Under the pieces are notes generated by a model that had not been told where the DNA came from, ran no database searches, and was given only the letters and a program-made list of their open reading frames with translations. Of a stretch of 64,000 nt of DNA, positions 45,764-55,607 are shown in pieces; within the stretch, counting starts at the first letter, position 1, and each line of letters opens with the position of its first letter. Origin of the DNA: Solitalea koreensis. Its GTDB lineage: Bacteria; Bacteroidota; Bacteroidia; Sphingobacteriales; Sphingobacteriaceae. Position numbers and translations under genes: made by a program. Location: positions 1-64,000 of the forward strand of contig NZ_FXSZ01000010.1 of NCBI RefSeq assembly GCF_900182575.1. The letters are read 5' to 3'.

Positions 45764-46600
45764 TTAGTTTAAATTTTGTATTACAGTTTTATTTTTTCTA
45801 CCTAATCGGTCGTAAAACCGAATAGTGGTTTTATCCAATGGGATGATGTGGAGATTACAATACTCTAGTGCTATCTCTTTGATCTCATCTTTTTTGACTT
45901 TATAGATGTTTTCCCAAAAGCTGTAATCTGAATAGAAGTCCGTATAGAGGGCTGAAATCTTTTTAGAGCAATTCCAGACTTGGCAATCAAATCCCTCAGA
46001 ATTTTTAGTTATGTATTTCGTCAGATAAGTCCCGACTTGTTTAGGGTTCTTAGTTGATATGGATTTAACATCAAAAGCAGACGAGGGCTTGTAGTTTTCA
46101 TCTCTGGGCGTAACCCCATGTTTGGCTTGAAGCTCTAGCCAATATTTCCATGTTTTTTCAATATTCCAATGCTTTTTGGTTATTAAGTGGAAATGAATGT
46201 TTCCTTCGAACACAGTATTCTTGTTTTGACGTTCAGCAACCCAGAGATATTGAAAGTCTTTACTACGTTTCTTCATGTTATCAAGAAACCTGCGAAGAAT
46301 TGTAACCCCTGTTCTGTCATCCACTTTATTTACAAAAGTTAGGGTGACAAAGGTTAGCCGTTTGTAGAGTTGAGCCAATGCAAACAGTTTCTTTCGAATC
46401 TTGCTTTTAGTTCGAGAAGACATAACTCTAGGTTCTGCTTCTTTTTTCTCAATGGGCTCTTTTATGATCTCCTTTTTAGGCTCTTTTTTCTCTTGCTTCT
46501 TGCGATCTAAGGTCGAACCTGTAAAGGGCTGAATGAATAGAGATTTTCGCTTATGCCTACCTAGTACAGCACTGCAACCAAACGTATTTTTGACTAGCAT
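45764..46600 (-). CDS. Rolling-circle replication initiator, two-tyrosine HUH type
   Basis: 278 residues. After a basic, Lys/Glu-rich N-terminus come the ordered HUH endonuclease motifs: motif 1 FVTLTF (84-89), motif 2 with His136-Phe-His138 (GNIHFHLI) for metal binding, and motif 3 YLTKYITK (192-199) with Tyr192, Tyr196 and Lys195, the two-tyrosine layout of superfamily I initiators (microvirus gpA-like and some plasmid Reps). It would nick and rejoin one strand at an origin. No capsid or mobilisation gene is nearby, so the element may be a plasmid-like remnant. Confidence 0.75.
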   Translation of the reverse strand: MLVKNTFGCSAVLGRHKRKSLFIQPFTGSTLDRKKQEKKEPKKEIIKEPIEKKEAEPRVMSSRTKSKIRKKLFALAQLYKRLTFVTLTFVNKVDDRTGVTILRRFLDNMKKRSKDFQYLWVAERQNKNTVFEGNIHFHLITKKHWNIEKTWKYWLELQAKHGVTPRDENYKPSSAFDVKSISTKNPKQVGTYLTKYITKNSEGFDCQVWNCSKKISALYTDFYSDYSFWENIYKVKKDEIKEIALEYCNLHIIPLDKTTIRFYDRLGRKNKTVIQNLN

Positions 46601-46634
46601 GGAGTCTGAATCGTTGCAGTATTATTAAAACCAT

Positions 46635-46670
46635 TAAAGGTTAATACTAAAGGTTGAGATTTAAAGGTTA
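46635..46670. repeat. Three iteron-like repeats upstream of rep
   Basis: TAAAGGTTR occurs at 46635, 46648 and 46662 (13-14 base spacing), 35-70 bases upstream of the rep start codon. A possible Rep binding array or origin. Similar strings elsewhere in the window weaken the case. Confidence 0.4.
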
Positions 46671-46684
46671 GAGCGTAAATTCCG

Positions 46685-47085
46685 ATGCCTAGCAAAACGG
46701 AAAGGAATGGCGGAATAAACGCACCCTTTTCGTACCCGGCTGCTTGTGTCCAAAATGACTGGCAAAAGAAATCAAGCGGAACACTGCTTTTAGGCGGCCA
46801 AACGTATTTTGGTAAATTAAAAGGAGACAGTACTATTATTCCTGCATTTAACTCCGGATCAGCCGGAATTGAAAACAATCGACTTATGCGTTTCTATGAG
46901 TTTGGGCCGAGTATAGGGTATACGTATACACTCGTCCTGAAACAGCATTTTTATGTAACCGGTTCCCTTTCCTTGGGTCTTGACTACGTAAAAATCAGCC
47001 TTGAAAATGATATTTAAAAAAAACAGTAGAGGGGGGCACTCCTAATTTATTTTCTCGTGTTTCTGCAGGATATAATGGGCTTTAA
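46685..47085 (+). pseudogene. DUF4421 outer-membrane protein, broken
   Basis: The first frame holds FSYPAACVQNDWQKKSSG, TLLLGGQTYFGKLKGDSTIIP and MRFYEFGPSIGYTYTLVLK, matching the middle of DUF4421 beta-barrel proteins, but stops at 47015. Homology resumes in another frame (TPNLFSRVSAGYNGL) to TAA at 47083. The 5' part is missing. The next 310 bases, to 47401, hold nothing recognisable. Confidence 0.65.
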
Positions 47086-47401
47086 ATGCCTTTTGGTTAA
47101 AATGATAAACTTCGTTTGAAAGATAAGGAAGACATACGTAAATTATACCTAAAACCATGCCGTACTCTCTATTTTTATCGTTACAAATTACTGATTATCA
47201 ATTGAATTTCTCAACAATCAGAAGGACTTATGGGAATTAAAGTAACCTATTTTTTTAACTGCCTTGAAACTCCGATTCGAGATCAATACTCTTTACAATT
47301 GCAGAAATTGTGATACCTGTGAGCTGGACAGATGAAATCCTTAACACATTCTATTGAAAAAGATGTTACTTAAGTAAAATTTCAATTACAAACCTGCTAA
47401 C

Positions 47402-49246
47402 ATGGCCTATCAACCTATTGAAAATTATGGAATTGTGGGTGACCTAAATACTGTTGCGTTGATCAACTTAAACGGGTCTGTAGATTTTATGTGCTTTCCT
47501 AATTTTGACTCTCCCTCCATATTTGCGGCTTTATTGGATGAACATAAAGGTGGGCAGTTTGTAATCACACCTCAATTTGCTGAAATGAAGATGAAGCAGC
47601 TTTATTTACCAGACACCAATGTGCTGCTCACTCGTTTTTTATCAACAGATGGTGTAGGTGAGATTACTGATTTTATGCCGGTAGAAGAATTGTGCGATGG
47701 AAAACAATTAGTAAGAAGAGTAACAACCATTCGAGGAGAAGTACAATACCAAATGCGCTGCATGCCTAGGTTTAATTATGGTTTAGATAAACATACTACA
47801 GAACAGGTCTCTCCCAACGAAATCATTTTTAAAAGTATTGGCATTATTTCAATGGCAATCAGGCTTAGAAGTTCCATCCCAATTTTTATTGAAAACAACA
47901 ACGCTATTGTTGGCTTCACCTTAAAAGCGAATGAAACAGCCGATTTCCTGCTAGAGCATATTGACAAAGAACATGATTATGAAAGGCTTTTTAAAGAATT
48001 TATAACTGAGTCACTGTTCAAAACCATTAACTATTGGAAAGGATGGGTGGCTCAATCCAATTACAACGGACGCTGGAGAGAGATTGTGAATCGATCCGCT
48101 TTGGTTTTAAAATTGCTTACCTCATTTCAATATGGTTCAATTCTGGCAGCCCCCACATTTGGTCTTCCGGAAACAGTTGGAGGAAGAAGAAATTGGGATT
48201 ACCGATATACCTGGATAAGAGATGCTTCATTTACTATATACGCTTTTATTAGGCTCGGCTACACTAAAGAAGCAGGAGCGTTTATGCATTGGATCGATAA
48301 ACTTTGTACTGATATAAAGGAACAAAATCAATTAGGACTCATGTATTCAATTGATGGAACCTGCCCATTGGAGGAAAAGAATCTTGATCATTTCGAAGGT
48401 TATAAACAATCCAAGCCCGTAAGAATTGGTAATGATGCGTATAGTCAACTGCAACTTGATATTTACGGAGAATTATTAGATGCTGTTTATTTGTACAATA
48501 AATATGGTGAACCAATTTCTTATGATTTTTGGAAGAATTTAGAAAAACAAGTAGACTGGTTAGCTCAAAACTGGCAACAAGCTGATGAAGGAATTTGGGA
48601 AGTCCGTGGAGGGAGAAAAGATTTTCTCTACTCCAGACTTATGTGTTGGGTAGCCTTTGATCGAGCCATTAAAATAGCCGATCAACGCTCCTTCCCGCTT
48701 AATGAAAACTGGATTAAGTCACGCGACCAAATACATAACAATATCTTTAATGATTTCTGGAATGAAGAACAAAAAGCCTTTGTACAATATAAAGGAGCAA
48801 GCAACGTAGATGCGTCTTCATTATTAATGCCCTTAATGCGAATTATCAGTCCCAATGATCCACGTTGGTTGTCAAGCCTAAAAAAGATTGAAAAAGAGCT
48901 GATTTCCGATTCGTTGGTTTATCGGTACAAACCTGAAACAGCAGCCAATGATGGCTTTTTAAGTCGAGAGGGAACATTTTCAATGTGCACTTTTTGGTAT
49001 GTAGAGTGCCTGGCGGGCTCAGGACAGCTAGAGAAATCAAGGTTTTATTTTGAGAAGATGCTTGGTTACGCTAATCATTTAGGCTTGTATGCTGAGCAGC
49101 TCGGTTTTGAAGGCGAACATTTGGGTAATTTCCCTCAAGCCTTTACGCATTTGGGGTTGATTAGCGCCGCCATTAAGCTTGACTCCCAACTCAATGACAG
49201 CCGAAATAAAAACAAAACTGATAATGACAATAGCTTTCCAATATGA
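47402..49246 (+). CDS. GH15 glycoside hydrolase (glucoamylase/trehalase-like)
   Basis: 614 residues. The N-terminal beta-sandwich starts MAYQPIENYGIVGDLNTVALI and the C-terminal (alpha/alpha)6 barrel carries GGRRNWDYRYTWIRDASFTIYAF and EGTFSMCTFWYVECL with candidate catalytic acids. There is no signal peptide, so it acts in the cytosol on maltodextrin, glycogen or trehalose. It leads a block of pentose phosphate genes, consistent with feeding released glucose into that pathway. Confidence 0.9.
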   Translation: MAYQPIENYGIVGDLNTVALINLNGSVDFMCFPNFDSPSIFAALLDEHKGGQFVITPQFAEMKMKQLYLPDTNVLLTRFLSTDGVGEITDFMPVEELCDGKQLVRRVTTIRGEVQYQMRCMPRFNYGLDKHTTEQVSPNEIIFKSIGIISMAIRLRSSIPIFIENNNAIVGFTLKANETADFLLEHIDKEHDYERLFKEFITESLFKTINYWKGWVAQSNYNGRWREIVNRSALVLKLLTSFQYGSILAAPTFGLPETVGGRRNWDYRYTWIRDASFTIYAFIRLGYTKEAGAFMHWIDKLCTDIKEQNQLGLMYSIDGTCPLEEKNLDHFEGYKQSKPVRIGNDAYSQLQLDIYGELLDAVYLYNKYGEPISYDFWKNLEKQVDWLAQNWQQADEGIWEVRGGRKDFLYSRLMCWVAFDRAIKIADQRSFPLNENWIKSRDQIHNNIFNDFWNEEQKAFVQYKGASNVDASSLLMPLMRIISPNDPRWLSSLKKIEKELISDSLVYRYKPETAANDGFLSREGTFSMCTFWYVECLAGSGQLEKSRFYFEKMLGYANHLGLYAEQLGFEGEHLGNFPQAFTHLGLISAAIKLDSQLNDSRNKNKTDNDNSFPI

Positions 49247-49306
49247 ATCCCCTTCCATATGAAAGGCGAGTGGATATTGCGTAACTATTATTAATTATAC
49301 AATACT

Positions 49307-51397
49307 ATGGAAACACCAACGAAGCCTACACCTTCATCCGAAAAGTTGGATCAACAGTGCATCAACACGATTCGTTTTTTGTCGGTTGACGCCGTACAAA
49401 AAGCAAACAGTGGTCACCCCGGTTTGCCTTTGGGTGCCGCCCCTATGGCATATACTCTTTGGACCAGATTTCTCAAGCACAATCCGACAAATCCACATTG
49501 GTTTGACCGCGACCGATTTGTATTATCAGCCGGTCATGGTTCAATGTTATTATACAGTTTATTACATCTCACCGGTTATAATTTGCCGCTGGAAGAAATA
49601 AAATTGTTTCGGCAATGGGGAAGTAAAGCTCCAGGACATCCTGAAAGAGGTTTAACGCCAGGTGTTGAAACCACAACGGGTCCGCTTGGACAAGGGTTTG
49701 CAAATGGTGTGGGTATGGCCATTGCTGAAGCGTATCTAGCCGCGCGTTATAATAAACCAGGATTTGAAATCATTAATCATTATACCTATGTACTTTTAAG
49801 CGATGGAGATTTGATGGAAGGAGTAGCTTCGGAAGCTGCTTCACTTGCAGGACATTTAAAACTAAGCAAATTGATTTATCTCTATGATAGTAATCACATC
49901 ACACTTGCATCAGCAACCCCTGTAACATTTACTGAAAATCAGGCGCAACGATTTGAAGCGTACGCATGGCATACACAATCTGTTGAAGATGGAAATGATT
50001 TGGAAGCCATCAGCAATGCCATTGTTGCGGCTCAAAAAGAGACGGAACGTCCATCAATAATCTTCATTCGAACGCATATTGGTTATGGTTCACCGAATAA
50101 GCAGGATACTTGTGCAGCTCACGGTTCTCCTTTAGGAATAGAGGAAGTTAAACTAACAAAGGAAAAACTTGGATGGCAAGTCGAACCCGCCTTTCTTATT
50201 CCAGAAGAAGCATTGAAGAATTTTCGTAAAGCGGTTGAGTTAGGCAAACAATTGGAAACGAAATGGGAAAATAAATTTTCATTGTATGAAAAAGAACATC
50301 CGGAATCTGCATCAGAACTTCTTGGTCTCATCCACGGGAAACTATCAATTAATTGGGATGCGAATATTCCTGAATTCCCTGCGGATGAAAAAGGAATTGC
50401 ATCTCGTGTTGCTTCGGGAAAAATCATGCAGGCTTTCTTTGAAATGATTCCCGGTTTTATTGGTGGATCTGCCGACCTAAATTCTTCCACACATACGGAA
50501 TTAAAAAATGTCGGAAATTTTGAAAACCCGTCCATGGCGGTGGGTGATTTGCAAGGATCGGCCGAAGGTGGCTGGAGTTATGCCGGACGTAATTTACAAT
50601 TTGGAGTTCGTGAACATGGAATGGCTTCTATTTCAAATGGTATGGCAGCGCATGGTGGCCTTATTCCATTCTGTTCAACTTTCCTTACCTTTTCAGATTA
50701 TATGCGTCCTGCAATTCGTCTCGCTGCATTAATGGAATTAAACTTAATTTATGTTTTCACACATGATAGTATAGCCATGGGCGAAGATGGACCAACACAT
50801 CAGCCGATTGAACATCTTGCAAGTCTAAGAGCTATTCCGAACCTGATTGTTATTCGTCCGAATGATGCCAATGAAACTGCAATGGCATGGCGTATAGCAA
50901 TTGAATCTCGCAAAGCTCCGGTGGCATTGATTTTATCTCGCCAGGATTTACCAACTCTGGACAGAACGAAGTTTGCTTCAGCGGAAGGACTTCGTTTTGG
51001 TGCATACATTTTGTCGGATGTGGCGGATGCAAATCCGGAAATTATTTTAATTGCGAGCGGATCTGAAGTGGACCTGATAGTAAAAGCAAAACAAAAATTA
51101 ATCGAACATAATATTTTGGTTCGTCTTGTTTCAATGCCGAGTTGGGAATTATTTGAAACACAAAAACAAGAATACAAGGATTCAGTTTTTCTTCCATCAG
51201 TTAAAACAAGAATTTCTGTTGAAGCAGGTGTATCACAAGGTTGGCATCGTTACGTTGGGGATTGTGGAGAAGTAATTGGCATTAACTCATTTGGTGCATC
51301 TGCTCCTGGAGGAGTAATGATGCATGAATACGGATTTACAGTTGAACATATTTGTGATTGCGCAATTGCTTTATTAAAAAAGAACAATCATGATTAA
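49307..51397 (+). CDS. tkt: Transketolase
   Basis: ThDP-dependent transfer of two-carbon units in the pentose phosphate pathway. Single-chain form of 696 residues: N-terminal ThDP domain (SGHPGLPLGAAPMAY, LSDGDLMEGVASEA), pyrimidine domain (QFGVREHGMASISNGMAAHGG) and C-terminal domain. It lies 60 bases after the GH15 gene; its last codons overlap rpiB by 8 bases (ATGATTAA), so the two are translationally coupled. Confidence 0.95.
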   Translation: METPTKPTPSSEKLDQQCINTIRFLSVDAVQKANSGHPGLPLGAAPMAYTLWTRFLKHNPTNPHWFDRDRFVLSAGHGSMLLYSLLHLTGYNLPLEEIKLFRQWGSKAPGHPERGLTPGVETTTGPLGQGFANGVGMAIAEAYLAARYNKPGFEIINHYTYVLLSDGDLMEGVASEAASLAGHLKLSKLIYLYDSNHITLASATPVTFTENQAQRFEAYAWHTQSVEDGNDLEAISNAIVAAQKETERPSIIFIRTHIGYGSPNKQDTCAAHGSPLGIEEVKLTKEKLGWQVEPAFLIPEEALKNFRKAVELGKQLETKWENKFSLYEKEHPESASELLGLIHGKLSINWDANIPEFPADEKGIASRVASGKIMQAFFEMIPGFIGGSADLNSSTHTELKNVGNFENPSMAVGDLQGSAEGGWSYAGRNLQFGVREHGMASISNGMAAHGGLIPFCSTFLTFSDYMRPAIRLAALMELNLIYVFTHDSIAMGEDGPTHQPIEHLASLRAIPNLIVIRPNDANETAMAWRIAIESRKAPVALILSRQDLPTLDRTKFASAEGLRFGAYILSDVADANPEIILIASGSEVDLIVKAKQKLIEHNILVRLVSMPSWELFETQKQEYKDSVFLPSVKTRISVEAGVSQGWHRYVGDCGEVIGINSFGASAPGGVMMHEYGFTVEHICDCAIALLKKNNHD

Positions 51398-51878
51398 GAC
51401 AGATTCAAAATCATCTTACAATCAGAAACAAATTGGCGTTGCTTCAGATCACGCAGGATTTGAATTGAAACAATATTTAAAGAAAATTTTACTTGATACA
51501 GGATATGAAGTTAGGGATTTTGGCAACATCCAAATGCAACCCAATGATGATTATCCAGACTACATTATACCACTCGCACGAGCAATAGCTGAGGGAAGTG
51601 TTACCCGTGGAATTGCGATTTGCGGAAGTGGCGTTGGTGCTTGTGTTGCTGCAAACAAAATAGCAGGAGTAAGAGCATGCCTGATTCATGAGAAGTTTTC
51701 CGCACATCAGGGAGTTGAAGACGATGATATGAATATGATTTGTTTGGGAGGAAGGGTGATTGATCAATCACTTGCATGGGAATTAACTTCCATATTTCTT
51801 TCAGCAAAATTTAGTAAAGAAAAAAGACATATTCGTCGTCTTAAAAAAATTACTGCACTGGAGAACGGTCAAAAATAA
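51390..51878 (+). CDS. rpiB: Ribose-5-phosphate isomerase B
   Basis: Interconverts ribose- and ribulose-5-phosphate. 162 residues with the RpiB/LacAB features: N-terminal ASDHAGFELKQYL and the active-site loop CGSGVGACVAANK, then RACLIHEKFSA. Overlaps the tkt stop. Confidence 0.93.
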   Translation: MIKTDSKSSYNQKQIGVASDHAGFELKQYLKKILLDTGYEVRDFGNIQMQPNDDYPDYIIPLARAIAEGSVTRGIAICGSGVGACVAANKIAGVRACLIHEKFSAHQGVEDDDMNMICLGGRVIDQSLAWELTSIFLSAKFSKEKRHIRRLKKITALENGQK

Positions 51879-51900
51879 AACAGCATTTCGTCCTCGTAAT

Positions 51901-52650
51901 CTAGTTTTTGATCGTAATTAATGATGCCGAAGCACGATCAACAAACCAGTATAATTCACCATTCACAGGTTGGATAAGGTGCGCAGGAATTTTATCCGGG
52001 CGATAAGCAGCAGTTAAAACTTCTTTTAAGATCACCGCTTTATTTTCTCCATTTACTAAAAAAAGAATTGCACCCGACTGGTTAATCAATGGTGCAGTCA
52101 TCGTGATACGAAACATTTTTTCTTCTTCAACATACACTGCCCTTATACCTACGGTTTGTTCATAAATAACATTTGTTCCGGGAAAGAGGGAAGCTGTATG
52201 TCCGTTCTCTCCAAGTCCCAGCAGCATGAGATCAAATCGAGGGGTTTCTTTTCCAAAAAAACAGTTTACTTCTTTTTCATAGTTAATTGCCGCTTCTTCA
52301 GGAGATAAATTCACAGGTATGGCATAAATGTTCGCTTTTGGAATATCAATTTTATCAAGAAGAGTTATTTTTGCCTGATGCGCATTATTCTGCGTATCAT
52401 TCAAAGACACACATCGCTCATCACCCCAAAAGACAACTGTTTTTTCCCATTCCACTTGCTCACGAAATGGAGATTCCGATAAAAGCGAATACAATCCTTG
52501 TGGTGTAGTTCCGCCTGAAAGTGAAACAACAAATCTGCCTCTTGCAGCTATGGATTTTCTACTAATGTCAATAAAAAACTCAGCAGCTGCTTTGCACAGT
52601 TCATCTGCTGTTTGAAAAACTTTAAGGTGGTATGTTGAATCAGCTGTCAT
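51901..52650 (-). CDS. pgl: 6-phosphogluconolactonase
   Basis: Hydrolyses 6-phosphogluconolactone. 249 residues from ATG 52650; SLSGGTTPQGLYSLL, FWGDERCV and GLGENGHTASLFPG are the family motifs. The open frame extends to 52737 inside zwf, but TAAAATG (zwf stop, one base, pgl start) shows the real junction. Last gene of gnd-zwf-pgl, convergent with rpiB 22 bases away. Confidence 0.93.
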   Translation of the reverse strand: MTADSTYHLKVFQTADELCKAAAEFFIDISRKSIAARGRFVVSLSGGTTPQGLYSLLSESPFREQVEWEKTVVFWGDERCVSLNDTQNNAHQAKITLLDKIDIPKANIYAIPVNLSPEEAAINYEKEVNCFFGKETPRFDLMLLGLGENGHTASLFPGTNVIYEQTVGIRAVYVEEEKMFRITMTAPLINQSGAILFLVNGENKAVILKEVLTAAYRPDKIPAHLIQPVNGELYWFVDRASASLITIKN

Positions 52651-52651
52651 T

Positions 52652-54157
52652 TTATTCCTGAGGCATAACAATCCAACTGTGTCCGTCTTTTGCAATGAGT
52701 GCTTCAGCATCTTCCGGTCCCTGAGTTCCGGCTTCATAGTTCGGGAAGTTCACAGAAGGATTCCTATCCCATGAATTGATAACCGGCATAAGCGTCTTCC
52801 ATGCAGCTTCTACCTGATCAGAGCGCATAAACAAGGTAGAGTCGCCTTCCATAATATCCAGCAACAATGTTTCATATGCTTCTGGTGTTCCCGATGTATA
52901 GGATTCGTTATAGTTGAACTGCATATCAACAGGATATAGAAGCATAGTAAGTCCCGGACGCTTTGCCTGGAATCGCATACGGATTCCCATGTGTGGTTGT
53001 ATATTCAATACGAGCCTGTTGGGTTGCCAGTAACCTGTGGCTTCCGGTGGAAATGATTGATGTGGTACCGGCTTGAATTGTATCGTGATCACTGAATTTG
53101 TTTCATTCATTCGTTTACCCGTTCGCAGATAAAAAGGAACGCCTTGCCACCTCCAGTTGTCAATGAATAATTTTAGTGCAGCAAAAGTTTCTTTCGTTGA
53201 ATCTTTACTCACATCGTTCTCTTCTCTATAACCTTTTGCCTTTTTTCCCTTAATCCATCCCGCTCCATATTGTCCGCGTACTGCAAACTGACGAACTCCT
53301 TCCGGACGAATTTTTCGTAAGGCGTTCAACACATCTACCTTTCGATTGCGTACTTCATCTGCTTCAAAAGAAACAGGAGGTTCCATGGTAACCAGACAGA
53401 GCAACTGCAAGAGGTGATTTTGTATCATATCACGAAGTGCACCGGCAGTTTCATAATAGTTTCCTCTGTTCTCTACGCCTAATTGTTCAGCTACCGTTAT
53501 CTGAACATGATCAATGTAATTACGGTTCCATATGGGTTCAAACAGGGCATTGGCAAACCGAAAGGCGAGAATATTCTGTACGGTTTCTTTTCCCAGATAA
53601 TGATCAATACGATAAATCTGTGATTCATCAAAAATGGTATGCAGTAAATTATTCAGATGTTTGGCGCTTTCAAGATCGTGGCCGAAAGGTTTTTCAATGA
53701 CAATGCGGCTTTGCAATTTATTGTCGGCCAGCCCCGAACTGCCTAACTTCAATGCTATTTCCTCAAAAAAAATTGGGGGAACCGCAAGATAAAAAATGAG
53801 ATTCGCAGTTACTTTCCATTTTTTTTCAAATAGATTTATTTGTTTTTCTATAGCTCTATATGTAGAGACGTTATTAAAATCACCACTCTGGTAGCTAAGA
53901 CACTTTTCGAATTGATCCCAATCATTTTTTTTTGATTCACCTCTCCTGGAAAACTTGTCTAAACCTTCACGCAAATGTTTCTGAAATTCATTTCCGGTAT
54001 TTTCTTGTCGACCAACTCCGATCACTGCAAATTCATCTGGTATCCATTTATCCAACCACAGATTATAAATCGCAGGAATCAATTTACGCCATGTTAAATC
54101 ACCGGTGGCACCAAGAATAATAATGATGGTTGGTTTTACCTTAGTTGTTTGTTCCAT
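52652..54157 (-). CDS. zwf: Glucose-6-phosphate dehydrogenase
   Basis: First step of the oxidative pentose phosphate pathway, producing NADPH. 501 residues from ATG 54157 (MEQTTKVKP). Nucleotide-binding ILGATGDLTWRKLIPA and the active-site RIDHYLGKE with EKPFGHDL are clear. It starts 4 bases after the gnd stop. Confidence 0.95.
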   Translation of the reverse strand: MEQTTKVKPTIIIILGATGDLTWRKLIPAIYNLWLDKWIPDEFAVIGVGRQENTGNEFQKHLREGLDKFSRRGESKKNDWDQFEKCLSYQSGDFNNVSTYRAIEKQINLFEKKWKVTANLIFYLAVPPIFFEEIALKLGSSGLADNKLQSRIVIEKPFGHDLESAKHLNNLLHTIFDESQIYRIDHYLGKETVQNILAFRFANALFEPIWNRNYIDHVQITVAEQLGVENRGNYYETAGALRDMIQNHLLQLLCLVTMEPPVSFEADEVRNRKVDVLNALRKIRPEGVRQFAVRGQYGAGWIKGKKAKGYREENDVSKDSTKETFAALKLFIDNWRWQGVPFYLRTGKRMNETNSVITIQFKPVPHQSFPPEATGYWQPNRLVLNIQPHMGIRMRFQAKRPGLTMLLYPVDMQFNYNESYTSGTPEAYETLLLDIMEGDSTLFMRSDQVEAAWKTLMPVINSWDRNPSVNFPNYEAGTQGPEDAEALIAKDGHSWIVMPQE

Positions 54158-54161
54158 TTTA

Positions 54162-55607
54162 TTATTTCCTTTGATTCCAATGCGTGTGAAACACTCCTTC
54201 TTTATCGTTACGTTTATAGGTATGTGCACCAAAGTAATCACGCTGTGCCTGAATTAAATTGGCGGGCAGCCACCCACTACAGTAACTATCGTAATAAGCC
54301 AATGAGCCCATCATCGCAGGAAGAGGAATTCCGGTTTCTACTCCGATTTGAATTACTTTACGAATACCAATTTGTGAGTGGATTAATTTTGTTGAAAACA
54401 GGTCACTCAACAAAAGGTTTGATAAATTAGGTTGCTGCGTAAAAGCCAAACCTATATCTTCTAATAAGAAAGAACGGATGATGCATCCCCCTCTCCAGAT
54501 TTTCGCAATGTCAGCTAATTTTAAATCGTATTTATATGCTTGGGAAGCTCGGTTCAATAATTCCATCCCTTGAGCGTAAGTAGTGATCATCGAAAAATAA
54601 AGGGCTTGTTCTAACCAGCCTACTAATTCATTTTTGTTTCCGCTGAACTTGATTTCCTCATTCGTGAGCTTTAATTCTGCAGCTTGACGTTCTATTTTGT
54701 AAACCGATAAGTCGCGCATGGAAACGGCAATATCAATAACAGGAAGTGGCACTTGTAATTTCATTCCATCTTCGGAAGTCCATCCCCCGGTGCCTTTTTG
54801 CTGAGCACTATCAAGTATCATATCGATGAGACGGTTTTTTGTCAGCTCATCATTCTGTTTAAAAATATCAGCAGTAATTTCTATCAGAAATGATTGTACA
54901 ATGCCTTCATTCCATATTGAATATATTTTATGCAGTTCATCATTATTAAATCCTCCTGCTTTTTTTAACAAATGATAGGTTTCAGCGATGAGTTGCATCA
55001 ATCCATATTCAATTCCATTATGCACCATTTTTACATAGTGTCCTGTAGAACCAGGTCCCAGCCATGTTACACAAGGTTCATTATTCACTTTGGCAGAAAT
55101 AGATTCCAGCATCGTTGAAACTCGTTCATACACACTTTTTGCCCCTCCTGGCATGATACTCGGACCATAGCGCGCCCCAGATTCTCCTCCTGAAATACCT
55201 ACTCCCATGAAATGAATTTTTGATTTTGCTAATTCATCAATCCTTTCATTGGTATCAGTGAAATGAGAATTACCGCAATCCATCAATAAATCATTTTCAG
55301 ATAAAACCGGTTTTAGTTCATTGATTACCTCATCTACTACTTTTCCGGCAGGAACAAGTAACAGGATTACCCTCGGTTTTTTCAATCCATTCACAAACTC
55401 CTTTAGTTTTGATGTGCCCCTTATAGTTGGATCTCCGGCCTCTTTGTTCAATAATTCGACCTGTGAATTATTTTTATCAAAACCAATCACATTATATCCG
55501 TGATCGTTCATATTGAAAACCAGATTACGGCCCATAGTTCCCAAACCAATTATTCCGAAATCAAATTTTTGCTCTGTCATTTTTTTGTTCTTATCATGAC
55601 TCATCAA
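54162..55607 (-). CDS. gnd: 6-phosphogluconate dehydrogenase, decarboxylating
   Basis: Third oxidative step, giving ribulose-5-phosphate, CO2 and NADPH. Rossmann GLGTMGRNL, GISGGESGARYGPSIMPGG and GHYVKMVHNGIEYG are all present. Length 481; the ATGs at 55604 and 55580 are alternative starts. First gene of the gnd-zwf-pgl operon. No consensus -7 box was found in the 300 bases upstream. Confidence 0.95.
   Translation of the reverse strand: MMSHDKNKKMTEQKFDFGIIGLGTMGRNLVFNMNDHGYNVIGFDKNNSQVELLNKEAGDPTIRGTSKLKEFVNGLKKPRVILLLVPAGKVVDEVINELKPVLSENDLLMDCGNSHFTDTNERIDELAKSKIHFMGVGISGGESGARYGPSIMPGGAKSVYERVSTMLESISAKVNNEPCVTWLGPGSTGHYVKMVHNGIEYGLMQLIAETYHLLKKAGGFNNDELHKIYSIWNEGIVQSFLIEITADIFKQNDELTKNRLIDMILDSAQQKGTGGWTSEDGMKLQVPLPVIDIAVSMRDLSVYKIERQAAELKLTNEEIKFSGNKNELVGWLEQALYFSMITTYAQGMELLNRASQAYKYDLKLADIAKIWRGGCIIRSFLLEDIGLAFTQQPNLSNLLLSDLFSTKLIHSQIGIRKVIQIGVETGIPLPAMMGSLAYYDSYCSGWLPANLIQAQRDYFGAHTYKRNDKEGVFHTHWNQRK

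Noticed and set aside
46594..46878. Minus-strand 94-codon frame upstream of rep
   Set aside because: Runs antisense to the DUF4421 remnant, which has real family similarity on the plus strand.
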